Shown here: positions 42,631-52,014 of the stretch, in pieces
Layout: every line of letters starts with the position of its first letter
Position numbering within the stretch: the stretch's first letter is position 1
NCBI RefSeq assembly: GCF_000371785.1
Contig: NZ_AQUI01000002.1
Coordinates: 463,817-527,816 of the forward strand
DNA length: 64,000 bases
DNA from: Actinopolyspora halophila DSM 43834
GTDB taxonomy: Bacteria > Actinomycetota > Actinomycetes > Mycobacteriales > Pseudonocardiaceae
Reading direction: 5' to 3'
Position numbers and translations under genes: made by a program
The notes under the pieces: generated by a model
Seen by the model: only the letters and a program-made list of their open reading frames with translations
The model's database searches: none
What the model was told of the DNA's origin: nothing

Positions 42631-43098
42631 ATGAGCTACACCAGGATTCGTGATCTCGTGGCCGCGGCTCTGATCGCGGCCGTGTTGGTCTACGGCGCTG
42701 TGCAGGTGGGGTACGGTGCGCTTCCCCCGTTACCGCTCGCCGCGGGCGCGACCCTGTTGGTGGTCGCGTTGGTGGAGATCGTGCTGGCTTTCGTGGTGCG
42801 GCCGAAGGTGCAACGCAAACCGGGAATCGAACCACTCGATCCGATGACAGCTACTCGGGCGGTCGCGCTGGCCAAGGCCTCTTCGCTGGCCGGGGCGCTC
42901 ATGGGTGGTGCCTGGGTGGCGCTGCTGGTCTTCCTGCTGCCGAGGTACGGGCCCGTCGAGGTCGTGAAATCGGATACGGCGGCTGCCGTGGTCGGGCTCA
43001 TCAGTGCTGTGGCGCTGGTCGGCGCCGGTTTGTGGCTGGAATGGTGCATGCGCAATCCGGACGAGCCCGAGGAGGACACCGGCGAGGAGGACGGGTAG
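42631..43098 (+). CDS. DUF3180 membrane protein
   Basis: 155 residues with four membrane segments (LVAAALIAAVLVYGAVQVGY, AAGATLLVVALVEIVLAFVV, LAGALMGGAWVALLVFLLP, AAVVGLISAVALVGAGLWLE) and an acidic C-terminus. Matches the position of Rv3605c, after folK. ATG 42631 (MSYTRIRDL) follows CGGAGGGCGG. Function unknown. Confidence 0.85.
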   Translation: MSYTRIRDLVAAALIAAVLVYGAVQVGYGALPPLPLAAGATLLVVALVEIVLAFVVRPKVQRKPGIEPLDPMTATRAVALAKASSLAGALMGGAWVALLVFLLPRYGPVEVVKSDTAAAVVGLISAVALVGAGLWLEWCMRNPDEPEEDTGEEDG

Positions 43099-43309
43099 CG
43101 CTCCTTCCGGTGTGGGTCCGCCGTGGAACGGTGTTCCGGCGTACGTTCCGAGGTGAACTCGTTCGGTTGTTCTCGGCGGTTCGTTTTCGCGCGAAAAGGT
43201 GGAGTTCCACTCCGGCGACTCGAAAAAGGGGACTTCGTTGCGTAATCGGTTTGCCACGTTGAAATCCCTCCGGATTTCGAAGTCATAAAATCCGGGTACT
43301 GTTGGCCGC

Positions 43310-44716
43310 ATGGCTGCCCCGAACGACTCCGAGCCTCCGACGCGAGGTGGGCGAGTGACGTTGCTGTGGGTCGGTACGTCGGGCCTGGCCGTCGCGGCGA
43401 CGACGATGTTGATCTTTGGCGACGACGCCCGGCTGCTGCGGTTGGGAATCGTGGCGGCGCTGTGGGCGGCCCTGTTGGCCGCGTTGCGGGCCAACAGGTT
43501 GCGCGAGCGGGTTCGCGAGCGGGACGAGTCGTTGAGCCGGAACCAGCGTGATTACGAGCGCGAACTCGAGCGCGAGATCGAGGCACGTCAGCAGCACGAA
43601 TCGGAGACGGAGAACGAGGTGCACCGGAGGGTGCGCGCGGAAACCGAATCGGAGGTTTCCGAGCTGCGTTCCGAACTGCGCGAGCTGCGGCGACTGCTCG
43701 AGCGTTCCCGGGAGCGCTCCGCGTCTTCGGGGGACGTGCCCCCGAAGCAGGGCGGGGAGCGACCCCCTCCGGCCGGGGCAACGGATGCGGCGGAGGCCGC
43801 CCGCGGGGAGTCGGCGTCACGGAACTCGGGTGGGTGGGACGGGGAACCTCGATTGACGACGCGGCAGAACGCTCCGGCCGGATCCGCTCCGGAGGGGGGC
43901 GCGGACACGAGGACGACTTCTCCGCCCGCTTCTCCCCCCGCGTATCCGGCTGCTCCCGGGCCTCCGGCCGCTCCGCCCGCGCCGCAGCGGGGAACGGCTC
44001 AGCCGCCCCCGAACCCCCCTCCTCAACAGCCACCCCCGAGCCCTCCGCCACAGCGGCCTCCGAGGTTCACCGGTGCCGTGCACGCGGCTGCGGACGGTGG
44101 GGATGCCGCCGGAGCCCAGGCCCCGCCCAAAGCGTCCACGCGGAATCCCGTGGCCAGGCAGAGCGGAACGCGAGCGGTCCCTCCCGGAGCGGGGGAGAGC
44201 AGCGGTGAGTCCGCGAATCGCGGCCCCGGCCCGGGCGTGGGGCCCCAGCGTCCCGCCGATGCGAACGCGGCGGCTCCCCGGCCGCCACGTCCCGCTCCGG
44301 GGCAGGCTCAGGTCTCGCCGCGGAACGGTCCCGCAGCGGGCGGGGGGCCGCAGGCACAACCTCCCGCTGCGCGTCAGAACGGTCCACCCCGGGCGCGACC
44401 TCCTCGTGCCGCGGCACCGGCCGAGCCCCGACCCGATGTGCCGCGGGGGCGGGGCCAGCCCCCGGCCGGCAGCCGTCCGGACCGGGCCTCCGCGGAAGCT
44501 GCTCCTCCCGAAGAGAAGCCACGATCGGGTGAGAAGGACGAAGCAGCCGCCAATCAGGTGACAGCAGCGGAAGAGTCCCAGGGGAACCGGAATTCCGGGG
44601 AGGCGGTCTCCCCCGGAGCCGTCGGTGCGCACACGCAGGGAACCTCGGTCGAGGATCTGCTCGCGGCCTACGGCGATTCCAACGAGGCAAGAAGACGTCG
44701 CCGCCGGGAAGAGTGA
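43310..44716 (+). CDS. DUF6779-type membrane protein with coiled coil and proline-rich tail (Rv3604c-like)
   Basis: 468 residues. Two membrane segments near 15-60 (LLWVGTSGLAVAATTMLIF; RLLRLGIVAALWAALLAALR), a strongly charged coiled coil (RERVRERDESLSRNQRDYER to RELRRLLERSRERS, about 62-145), and then 300 residues rich in Pro, Ala, Arg and Gly. Position and build match Rv3604c. ATG 43310 sits 7 nt after TACTGT (43297-43302), suggesting a leaderless mRNA. Function unknown; the build suggests an envelope scaffold or adaptor, which is a guess. Confidence 0.8.
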   Translation: MAAPNDSEPPTRGGRVTLLWVGTSGLAVAATTMLIFGDDARLLRLGIVAALWAALLAALRANRLRERVRERDESLSRNQRDYERELEREIEARQQHESETENEVHRRVRAETESEVSELRSELRELRRLLERSRERSASSGDVPPKQGGERPPPAGATDAAEAARGESASRNSGGWDGEPRLTTRQNAPAGSAPEGGADTRTTSPPASPPAYPAAPGPPAAPPAPQRGTAQPPPNPPPQQPPPSPPPQRPPRFTGAVHAAADGGDAAGAQAPPKASTRNPVARQSGTRAVPPGAGESSGESANRGPGPGVGPQRPADANAAAPRPPRPAPGQAQVSPRNGPAAGGGPQAQPPAARQNGPPRARPPRAAAPAEPRPDVPRGRGQPPAGSRPDRASAEAAPPEEKPRSGEKDEAAANQVTAAEESQGNRNSGEAVSPGAVGAHTQGTSVEDLLAAYGDSNEARRRRRREE

Positions 44717-44780
44717 ATCACCTTCCGGAAGGAACGGTAGGTGGTGTCGACGCTCCGCGGCGGGGCTTATCGTTTCCTGC

Positions 44781-46004
44781 GTGTCCAATCCTGATATCTC
44801 GGGTGCCCGCAGGAACCAGACCTACAAGCACCGGGTGGTCGGCTGGCCGGTCGCCGGGCTGATTCTGCTCGGCATGTGCGGGTTGGCCATGCTCGGTATC
44901 GCCACGGCCCGGGTGGGGTACGTGGCCGCTGTGGTCGGGGCCCTGGCGGCCTTGCTTCCGGTCGCCGTGGTGTTCGGCGCGATCGTGTGGATCGATCGCT
45001 GGGAGCCCGAACCGCCGATGCTGCTCGTCGGCGCGTTCCTGTGGGGAGCAGGAGGCGCCACCGCCTGCGCTTTCATGTTGAACGACGCGATGACCGGATT
45101 CGGCGAAGTGCTGTTCAACGGAACCTTCCAGGAACACTTCGCCCTGGTGGTCACGGCCCCGATCGTGGAGGAAGCCGCCAAGTCGTTGTTCGTGATCGCG
45201 CTGTGGTTCCGGCGCCGCTCCGAGTTCAACGGCATGGTGGACGGGATCGTCTACGCGGCGTTGACCGCAGCGGGCTTCGCGTTCATCGAGAACATCTTCT
45301 ACTTCGGCAAGGCCTTCGCGCAGACCGGACTCGGGGACATGAGCGGGGGAGTGGTCGCGGTTTTCGTGCTGAGGGGGTTGCTGGCCCCGTTCTCGCACCC
45401 GCTTTTCACCACGATGGCCGGTATCGGGGTCGGGCTGGCCACCAGGTCGCGCAGTTCGCGGATGCGGACGCTCTGGCCGCTGCTGGGATTCCTGGCTGCC
45501 GTGGTGTTGCACGCCGTGTGGAACGGTTCCACGACGCTCGGTGGGGAGAGTTTCCTCAACGTCTATTTCGTGATCATGGTGCCAGTCTTCCTCGGGACGG
45601 GAGGACTGGTCGTCTGGCAGCGCAAGAGGGAGCAGCGCATCGTGGCCCAACAGCTACCCGCCCTGCAGCGCGCCGGGCTGATCGTGCCCAGTGAGTTGGA
45701 GATGCTGGCCAGCCTGTCCGAACGGCGCGGCTGGAAGCGCAAGGTGCGCCGCAACGCCGGGTCGGAGGCGGCCAAGGCGGTGCAGGACTACCAGATAGCG
45801 GTCACGGAGCTGGCCTTTCTGCAGCACCGCGCGCGGCGCGGGAACACGACCAGCGCGATGCGCAGGCAGCGCCGTGAGAAGCTGATCGCGGACCTCAAGG
45901 AGGCGCGTCGTTCGGCGAGTGGATCACCGGAGGCAATCCGGACCGCGCGGATCAAGTTGGACGAGCTGACCAGGATGAACGTCCGACGTCCCTCCGAGGA
46001 CTGA
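44781..46004 (+). CDS. PrsW-family intramembrane metalloprotease
   Basis: 407 residues, eight or so membrane segments. PrsW motifs: VEEAAKSLFVIALWF (EExxK), FAFIENIFYF and HAVWN, which together form the expected metal site. The last ~110 residues are a soluble basic/helical tail (QRKREQRIVAQQLPALQRAG, RRNAGSEAAKAVQDYQIAVT). PrsW proteins cleave membrane-bound anti-sigma factors in other bacteria; no anti-sigma gene is near. GTG 44781 lies 7 nt after TATCGT (44768-44773). Confidence 0.85.
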   Translation: MSNPDISGARRNQTYKHRVVGWPVAGLILLGMCGLAMLGIATARVGYVAAVVGALAALLPVAVVFGAIVWIDRWEPEPPMLLVGAFLWGAGGATACAFMLNDAMTGFGEVLFNGTFQEHFALVVTAPIVEEAAKSLFVIALWFRRRSEFNGMVDGIVYAALTAAGFAFIENIFYFGKAFAQTGLGDMSGGVVAVFVLRGLLAPFSHPLFTTMAGIGVGLATRSRSSRMRTLWPLLGFLAAVVLHAVWNGSTTLGGESFLNVYFVIMVPVFLGTGGLVVWQRKREQRIVAQQLPALQRAGLIVPSELEMLASLSERRGWKRKVRRNAGSEAAKAVQDYQIAVTELAFLQHRARRGNTTSAMRRQRREKLIADLKEARRSASGSPEAIRTARIKLDELTRMNVRRPSED

Positions 46005-46196
46005 TCGGAGTCTTCCGCGGTGAGCCGGGCTCTTCGCTCGCGGGCGTGTGGTTTTCGCCATCGCCGCCCGGTGCGTTCGGGGCGGCATCACGTGGTTCTC
46101 GCCACCTTGTGGGCACACGAGGGCGTTGCCGGAGTTACTCTCGCGGCGCTGTCCGGTACCCGGTACGGGACTGGAACGGTAGGAGGATTGGTCGAC

Positions 46197-47150
46197 GTGT
46201 CCGTTGATCGACACGGTAACCGTTCGGATGGAACGGTGGAGAATTTCCCGCGAGGCAGCGGTGCCGCGCGTCCCAGGTTGCGAATCGGTGTGATTTCGGC
46301 CGGACGTGTCGGCAGCGTTCTCGGTGCTGCGCTGCGCGGGGTCAATCACGAGGTAGGCGCGGTTTCGGCGGTTTCGGACGCTGCGTTGGGGAGAGCCGCC
46401 GAACTGTTGCCCTCGGTTCCGGTGCGTGGCCCGGACGAGGTGGCCGAGCAGGCCGATCTGGTGCTGCTCGCCGTGCCGGACGACGCGCTGGCCGGGTTGG
46501 TGCGCGGGCTGGTCGGAACCGGTTCGCTGCGCTCCGGGCAGATAGTGGTGCACACTTCGGGGGCGCACGGCACCGAGGTCCTCGAACCGGCGGCCGAGGT
46601 GGGAGCCCTTCCGATAGCGCTGCATCCGGCGATGACCTTCACGGGCAAGCCCGAGGACCTGGAGCGACTGGGAACGGCCTGCATGGCGGTAACCGCGCGG
46701 GCGGACGACGAGGCGGGATCCAGCGTCGGCACGGCGCTCGCGGTCGAGATGGGGGCCGAGCCCGTTCGGGTCCCCGAAGATGCCAGAAAGCTTTACCACG
46801 CGGCGCTGACTCACGGGGCCAACCACCTGGTCACCCTGGTCAACGAGTGCGCCCAGCTGTTGCGCTCCTCCGGGATCGAAACTCCCGATCGCGTGCTGGG
46901 CCCCATTCTGTCCGCCGCGCTGGACAACGCGCTGCGTTACGGCGACAGGGGGCTGACCGGGCCGGTTTCCCGCGGGGACGCCGGAACGGTGCGGTCCCAC
47001 CTCGAGGTGCTCGGGAGCGCGGAACCGGACGCGGTGGCGGGCTACGTGCAGTTGGCCAGGCGCACGGCCGAGCGGGCCGTTCGCTCGGGAATACTGCGTT
47101 CGGATGACGCGGTGGGTGTTAACGAGGTACTCGACGGGGGTTGGCAATGA
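46197..47150 (+). CDS. DUF2520 Rossmann-fold oxidoreductase-like protein
   Basis: 317 residues; NAD(P)-binding N-terminus LRIGVISAGRVGSVLGAALR, then LVLLAVPDDALAGLVRGLVG, VVHTSGAHGTEVL and the C-terminal helical domain (HAALTHGANHLVTLVNECAQ). Same place as Rv3603c, just before panC. GTG 46197 (VSVDRHGNRSDG) has AGGAGGA 9 nt upstream. Its stop overlaps the panC start. Relation to pantothenate synthesis (for example ketopantoate reduction) is suggested by position only. Confidence 0.85.
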   Translation: MSVDRHGNRSDGTVENFPRGSGAARPRLRIGVISAGRVGSVLGAALRGVNHEVGAVSAVSDAALGRAAELLPSVPVRGPDEVAEQADLVLLAVPDDALAGLVRGLVGTGSLRSGQIVVHTSGAHGTEVLEPAAEVGALPIALHPAMTFTGKPEDLERLGTACMAVTARADDEAGSSVGTALAVEMGAEPVRVPEDARKLYHAALTHGANHLVTLVNECAQLLRSSGIETPDRVLGPILSAALDNALRYGDRGLTGPVSRGDAGTVRSHLEVLGSAEPDAVAGYVQLARRTAERAVRSGILRSDDAVGVNEVLDGGWQ

Positions 47151-48067
47151 GCGCACCGGACGATCCGGTCGGTTCCGAGGGGGTCGGCGCGGGCCCCGGT
47201 TTCACGCCGCGCGAGGTCACGGTGCACCGATACCCCGATCAGCTCGCCAAGGTGACGCGGGCGTTGCGCGCCACCGGGCGCAAGGTCGTGCTGGTGCCGA
47301 CGATGGGCGCCCTGCACGAGGGGCACTTGGAACTGGTCCGTGCCGCGCGTCGGGTTCCGAACAGCGTGACCGTGGTTTCGATCTTCGTCAATCCGCTGCA
47401 GTTCGGTCCGGACGAGGACTTCGACAGCTATCCGCGTTCTTTCGACTCCGATGTCGAAGCGCTCGGCCGGGAGGGCGTGGAACTCGTGTTCTCCCCGGGG
47501 CGTGACGAGCTCTACGGTTCCGACCCGCAGATCACGGTGGACGCGGGGGAACCGGGACGTGACCTGGAGGGGACCAGCAGGCCCGGTCACTTCAGCGGGG
47601 TGCTGACGGTGGTGGCCAAGCTGCTCAACGTCGTCGGCCCGAACCTGGCCCTGTTCGGGGAGAAGGACTATCAGCAGCTGGTGTTGCTGCGCCGGATGGC
47701 CCGCGAACTGAACTTCCCCACCGACATCCAGGGGATACCGATCGTGCGGGAGTCCGACGGTCTGGCGCTGTCCTCGCGGAACCGTTACCTCGATCAGGGG
47801 CAGCGTGCCGCTGCCATGGTGCTCTCGGCGGCCCTGGCCGCGGGCGCGCACGCGGGGCCCCGGGGAGCGGAGGCCGTGCTCGCCGCCGCGCGTGAGGTGC
47901 TGGCCACCGAGCCGGAGGTGAAGCTCGACTACCTCGAGCTGCGCGATCCCGAGCTCGGACCGGCTCCGGAGAGGGGGGAGGCCCGGTTGCTGGTGGCTGC
48001 CGAGGTGGGAGGTACCAGGTTGCTCGACAACGCCCTGGTCGAGCTGAACGCGGCAGAAGCGGAGTGA
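47147..48067 (+). CDS. panC: Pantothenate synthetase
   Basis: 306 residues. Joins pantoate and beta-alanine with ATP. HIGH-like motif VPTMGALHEGHLELVRAA, then FVNPLQFGPDEDFDSYPR, TSRPGHFSGVLTVVAKLLNV, FGEKDYQQL and the KMSKS-like LSSRNRYL. ATG 47147 overlaps the preceding stop (ATGA). Confidence 0.95.
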   Translation: MSAPDDPVGSEGVGAGPGFTPREVTVHRYPDQLAKVTRALRATGRKVVLVPTMGALHEGHLELVRAARRVPNSVTVVSIFVNPLQFGPDEDFDSYPRSFDSDVEALGREGVELVFSPGRDELYGSDPQITVDAGEPGRDLEGTSRPGHFSGVLTVVAKLLNVVGPNLALFGEKDYQQLVLLRRMARELNFPTDIQGIPIVRESDGLALSSRNRYLDQGQRAAAMVLSAALAAGAHAGPRGAEAVLAAAREVLATEPEVKLDYLELRDPELGPAPERGEARLLVAAEVGGTRLLDNALVELNAAEAE

Positions 48068-48187
48068 GGACGGCAGTTCCCGGGGCGGGGACGAGCCCGG
48101 CGAGTGCGGGGCCCGGGGCGGGGTCCGACCGTCCGGACGTCGATCGTTCCCGGAACGGTCCCCTGGAACTCGGGAAGGAAAGTGCCG

Positions 48188-48622
48188 ATGTTTCGCACCA
48201 TGCTCAAGTCCAAGATCCACCGTGCCACCGTCACGCAGGCGGACCTGCACTACGTCGGGTCGGTGACCATAGACGCCGCGCTGATGGAGGCCGCCGACCT
48301 GCTCGACGGTGAGCAGGTCACGATAGTCGACGTGACCAACGGTGCGCGGTTGGAGACCTACGCGATCACGGGTGAGCGGGGTTCCGGTGTGCTCGGTATC
48401 AACGGGGCCGCGGCACATTTGGTTCACCCCGGTGACCTGGTGATTCTGATCGCGTACGGGATGATGGACGACTCGGAGGCCCGGACGTTCCGCCCGCGGG
48501 TCCTGTTCGTCGATTCCGGGAACCGTGTCGTCGAGACCGGGGGCGACCCCGCCCACGCCCCGAGCGGTTCGGGGTTGGGCAGCTCGGGTGTTTCCGGGAA
48601 CGGAACGGGTCCGTCGGTCTGA
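48188..48622 (+). CDS. panD: Aspartate 1-decarboxylase precursor
   Basis: 144 residues. Makes beta-alanine. Self-cleaves between Gly24 and Ser25 in [10 protein letters not shown] to give the pyruvoyl group; Lys9, Tyr22 and Tyr58-equivalents in [20 protein letters not shown] are in place. The final 25 residues ([19 protein letters not shown]) are a Gly/Ser extension. ATG 48188 has AAGGAA upstream; an in-frame upstream extension is non-coding. Confidence 0.95.
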   Translation: MFRTMLKSKIHRATVTQADLHYVGSVTIDAALMEAADLLDGEQVTIVDVTNGARLETYAITGERGSGVLGINGAAAHLVHPGDLVILIAYGMMDDSEARTFRPRVLFVDSGNRVVETGGDPAHAPSGSGLGSSGVSGNGTGPSV

Positions 48623-48700
48623 GCGGCGTTTCAGGGGCGTGAAGTCGACCACCCGCGTCCGCCCCGCGGTGGTGGTCGAAGCGAAGGAAGGGAAGCAACG

Positions 48701-49531
48701 GTGCTGCTCGCCATCGATGTAGGCAACACCAACATCGTGTTGGGACTCTACGAGGACGCCCCCGACGACGAATCCGAACGGAGAACCGGCTCGGCGCGTA
48801 AGCCGAAGGCGCAGGCCCGGCTGGTCCGGGACTGGCGGATGCGGACCGAACCGAGGATGACCGCCGACGAACTGGCGTTCACCATGCGCGGGTTGCTCGG
48901 CGACTACGTCGACAAGATCACCGGCATCTCCGCGTTGTCCACGGTCCCCACGCTGCTGCGCGAGCTGCGGGTGATGCTCGGCAGGAACTGGGAGGACGTT
49001 CCGCGGGTCGTGGTTGAGCCCGGGGTGCGCACGGGTGTCCCGCTGCTGGTCGACAATCCCAAGGAAGTGGGAGCGGACCGGGTGATCAACACGCTCGCCG
49101 CCCACCACCTGTACGCCACGAACTGCGTCGTGGTGGATTTCGGCACCTCGACCAACATCGACGCCATCTCGGCGAAGGGGGAGTTCCTCGGGGGGGCTTT
49201 CGCTCCGGGGGTGGAGATCTCCCTGGACGCTCTCGCGTCGCGTGCCGCCCAGCTGCGCAAGGTCGAGTTGGCCAGGCCGCGTTCGGTCATCGGCAAGAAC
49301 ACCGTCGAGTGTCTGCAGTCCGGCTTGCTCTTCGGGTTCGCGGGCCAGGTGGACGGGCTCGTCCGCAGCATCGTGTCCGAACTGGAGGAAACCCACGGTG
49401 GCCCCACCACGGTGCTGGCCACGGGAGGACTGGCTCCTCTGGTGATCAGCGAGTCGCACACGATCTCGTGCCACGTCCCCGAGCTGACGCTTCTCGGGCT
49501 GCGGTTGGTGTTCGACCGCAACATGGAGTAG
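48701..49531 (+). CDS. coaX: Pantothenate kinase, type III
   Basis: 276 residues. Phosphorylates pantothenate in CoA synthesis. ASKHA-fold P-loop MLLAIDVGNTNIVLGLYED, catalytic-site DNPKEVGADRVINTLAAHH, VVDFGTSTNIDAIS and GGAFAPGVEISLDAL. GTG 48701 follows GAAGGAAGGGAAG. It lies 78 bp after panD, probably in the same transcript. Confidence 0.95.
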   Translation: MLLAIDVGNTNIVLGLYEDAPDDESERRTGSARKPKAQARLVRDWRMRTEPRMTADELAFTMRGLLGDYVDKITGISALSTVPTLLRELRVMLGRNWEDVPRVVVEPGVRTGVPLLVDNPKEVGADRVINTLAAHHLYATNCVVVDFGTSTNIDAISAKGEFLGGAFAPGVEISLDALASRAAQLRKVELARPRSVIGKNTVECLQSGLLFGFAGQVDGLVRSIVSELEETHGGPTTVLATGGLAPLVISESHTISCHVPELTLLGLRLVFDRNME

Positions 49532-49642
49532 TACGGTCGGCGGCTCGGTTTGCTCGCCTCGGCGGTGCCGAGTGCGTGGGCGGCCCTGGTCGGCCCCTCC
49601 TGCCGCAGTGTGCCGCCGAATGGGTCCGTACCCTGGTAAACC

Positions 49643-51157
49643 GTGAATGACCAGGATCAATCAAGTCACGTCGACGGAGCCGAGGACCTGCCGGAACAGT
49701 TGCGGGTGCGGAGGGAGAAGCGGCAACGGCTGCTTTCCGAGGGCAACGATCCCTATCCTGTCGCGTTGCCGATCACGCACTCGCTCGCCCAGGTGCGGGC
49801 CGCGCACCCGGACCTGCCCGTGGACACTTCGACCGGCGAGCGGGTCGGCATCGCCGGACGGGTGATGTTCCTGCGGAACACCGGCAAGCTCTGCTTCGCC
49901 ACGCTGCGCGGTGGTGACGGTACCGAGTTGCAGGCCATGCTCAGTCGCAACGAGGTCGGTCAAGAGCAGCTGTCCGAGTGGAAATCGGATGTCGATCTGG
50001 GAGACCACGTGTTCGTGGCCGGGGAGGTGATCACTTCCCGCCGCGGTGAGCTCTCCGTGCTGGTCGACGAGTGGCGCATGGCGGCCAAGTCCCTGCGTCC
50101 GCTGCCCGTCGCCCACAAGGAACTCACCGAGGAGAACCGGGTACGCCAGCGCTACGTGGACCTGCTGGTTCGGCGGCAGGCCGCCGAGACCGTGCGTACG
50201 AGGGCGGCGACGTTGCGTTCGTTGCGGAATTCCTTCGAGCGGCGCGATTACCTCGAGGTCGAGACACCGATGCTGCAGACCCTGCAGGGCGGTGCCGCTG
50301 CTCGGCCGTTCGTGACTTACTCGAATGCCTTGGACATGGATCTGTACCTGAGGATCGCTCCGGAGCTGTTCCTCAAGCGCTGCGTGGTCGGCGGCATAGA
50401 GAAAGTCTTCGAGATCAACCGCAACTTTCGCAACGAGGGGAGTGATTCTTCCCACTCCCCGGAGTTCGCGATGCTCGAGTTTTACGAGGCCTACTCGGAT
50501 TACAACGGGATGGCCGAGCTCACGCGCGAACTGATTCAGGAAGCGGCCCAGTCCTTGTTCGGCACTCAGACGGTGACTTGGTCGGACGGATCGGAGTACG
50601 ACCTTTCCGGCCAGTGGGCCAACATTACGATGTACGGATCGCTTTCCGAGGCGCTCGGTTTCGAGGTCACCCCCGAAACCACGGTGGAAACACTGCGTAA
50701 GCACGCCGAAAGCGTCGGTTTGTCCGACCTCGATCCGAGCTTCGGTCACGGCAAGCTGGTCGAGGAACTCTGGGAGCACCTGGTCGGCAATCACTTGTAC
50801 GAACCCACATTCGTGCGGGACTTTCCGCTGGACACGGCTCCACTGACCCGGCAGCACCGCGAGCATTCGGGGATGGCGGAGAAATGGGATCTCTATGTCC
50901 GCGGTTTTGAACTGGCCACCGGTTACTCGGAGCTCGTCGATCCGGTAATCGAGCGGCAGCGCCTCGAGGAACAGGCGCGGTTGGCCTCGGCCGGGGACGA
51001 GGAAGCCATGCCCGTGGACGAGGACTTTCTCCGGGCCCTGGAGTACGGAATGCCGCCGACCGGGGGCGTGGGAATGGGTATCGACCGCTTGTTGATGGCT
51101 TTGACGGGGCTCGGTATCCGGGAGACCATACTGTTCCCCCTCGTTCGACCGGAATGA
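49643..51157 (+). CDS. lysS: Lysyl-tRNA synthetase, class II
   Basis: 504 residues. OB-fold anticodon domain ([20 protein letters not shown]), motif 1 region [20 protein letters not shown], motif 2 [20 protein letters not shown], and motif 3 [16 protein letters not shown]. The [10 protein letters not shown] loop is the actinobacterial form of the usual ISTRHNPEF. GTG 49643 is 8 nt after TACCCT (49629-49634), so leaderless translation is possible. Confidence 0.96.
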   Translation: MNDQDQSSHVDGAEDLPEQLRVRREKRQRLLSEGNDPYPVALPITHSLAQVRAAHPDLPVDTSTGERVGIAGRVMFLRNTGKLCFATLRGGDGTELQAMLSRNEVGQEQLSEWKSDVDLGDHVFVAGEVITSRRGELSVLVDEWRMAAKSLRPLPVAHKELTEENRVRQRYVDLLVRRQAAETVRTRAATLRSLRNSFERRDYLEVETPMLQTLQGGAAARPFVTYSNALDMDLYLRIAPELFLKRCVVGGIEKVFEINRNFRNEGSDSSHSPEFAMLEFYEAYSDYNGMAELTRELIQEAAQSLFGTQTVTWSDGSEYDLSGQWANITMYGSLSEALGFEVTPETTVETLRKHAESVGLSDLDPSFGHGKLVEELWEHLVGNHLYEPTFVRDFPLDTAPLTRQHREHSGMAEKWDLYVRGFELATGYSELVDPVIERQRLEEQARLASAGDEEAMPVDEDFLRALEYGMPPTGGVGMGIDRLLMALTGLGIRETILFPLVRPE

Positions 51158-51317
51158 CTGATCCGGCCCCTTCGGGACCCGACAAGTCCAAAATTTCTTC
51201 GGCGGGGTGAGTGCGACTCCGGCTTTACTGCGCTAACCTTGCTGATGAGAATGAAACGGTGACGATGTAATACCGGGCTCGAAGCGAGTCCCACTTCGTG
51301 GTGTCCGTTCGGTATTG

Positions 51318-51340
51318 GCCCGGTTCCGAAGGAACCGGGC
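51318..51340 (+). other. Hairpin in the lsr2 leader
   Basis: GCCCGGTTCC and GGAACCGGGC form a perfect 10-bp stem with a GAA loop about 70 bp before the lsr2 ATG. No T-tract follows, so it is either a leader structure or a terminator of lysS without T-run. Confidence 0.55.
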
Positions 51341-51409
51341 TGTGCTCCCGGAGGTTGGCGCGAGGGCATCGTCTCCCGAAGGGAATAGTCCGGGGAGGAT
51401 CGGAAGAAG

Positions 51410-51772
51410 ATGGCGCAGAAGGTAACCGTCCAGCTGGTGGATGACCTGGACGGCGGGGAAGCCGATGAAACGGTCGAGTTCGCCTTGGACGGCGTCTCTT
51501 ACACGATCGACCTTTCCAACGAGAATGCGAGCGAGCTGCGCGAGGCGCTGAGCGGCTATTTGGCCGGTGCGCGCCGTGCGGGGGGACGGAAGAAGCCGGG
51601 CCCGCGTGCCGGTTCCTCGCGTTCGTCCTCCGCCTCCTCGGGCGGTTCCACCAGTGCGGACCGGGAACAGAACCAGGCGATTCGGGAATGGGCGCGCAAG
51701 CGCGGGATGAAGGTTTCGGACCGCGGACGCATCCCCGCCGACATCGTGGCCGAATACCACAAGGCGCACTGA
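51410..51772 (+). CDS. lsr2: Nucleoid-associated protein Lsr2
   Basis: 120 residues. AT-rich-DNA-binding xenogeneic silencer. N-terminal dimerisation domain ([40 protein letters not shown]), Ser/Gly/Arg linker, and C-terminal DNA-binding domain with the AT-hook-like RGR in [32 protein letters not shown] lies before ATG 51410. It sits between lysS and clpC regions as in mycobacteria and may silence the AT-richer element genes at 17.5-24 kb. Confidence 0.96.
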   Translation: MAQKVTVQLVDDLDGGEADETVEFALDGVSYTIDLSNENASELREALSGYLAGARRAGGRKKPGPRAGSSRSSSASSGGSTSADREQNQAIREWARKRGMKVSDRGRIPADIVAEYHKAH

Positions 51773-52014
51773 ACTCCCGGAAATCAGCAACGGCTCGGTT
51801 CTCCCGGCCTGTCGTCCTCCGGACGAGGGCTCATCGGGATTCGGGTTCCGTCGGTAGACATCCGGCCGTTCCGCTGTGAATTCGGTGCGGGCCGGGTGCG
51901 CCCCGGTCGGACGGTGTCGTGCGGCGACACGTCGGAGCGCACCCGTACACCTGGCAGAGGTTTGCAGAGGTTTTCTGTTCCCCGCCTGCGCAGGTGCTCG
52001 CTCGGTGGAGCCTC

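Noticed and set aside
47042..49660. 872-codon open frame antisense to panC-panD-coaX
   Set aside because: It spans three clear genes in the opposite frame and encodes Arg/His/Val-rich sequence without domains.
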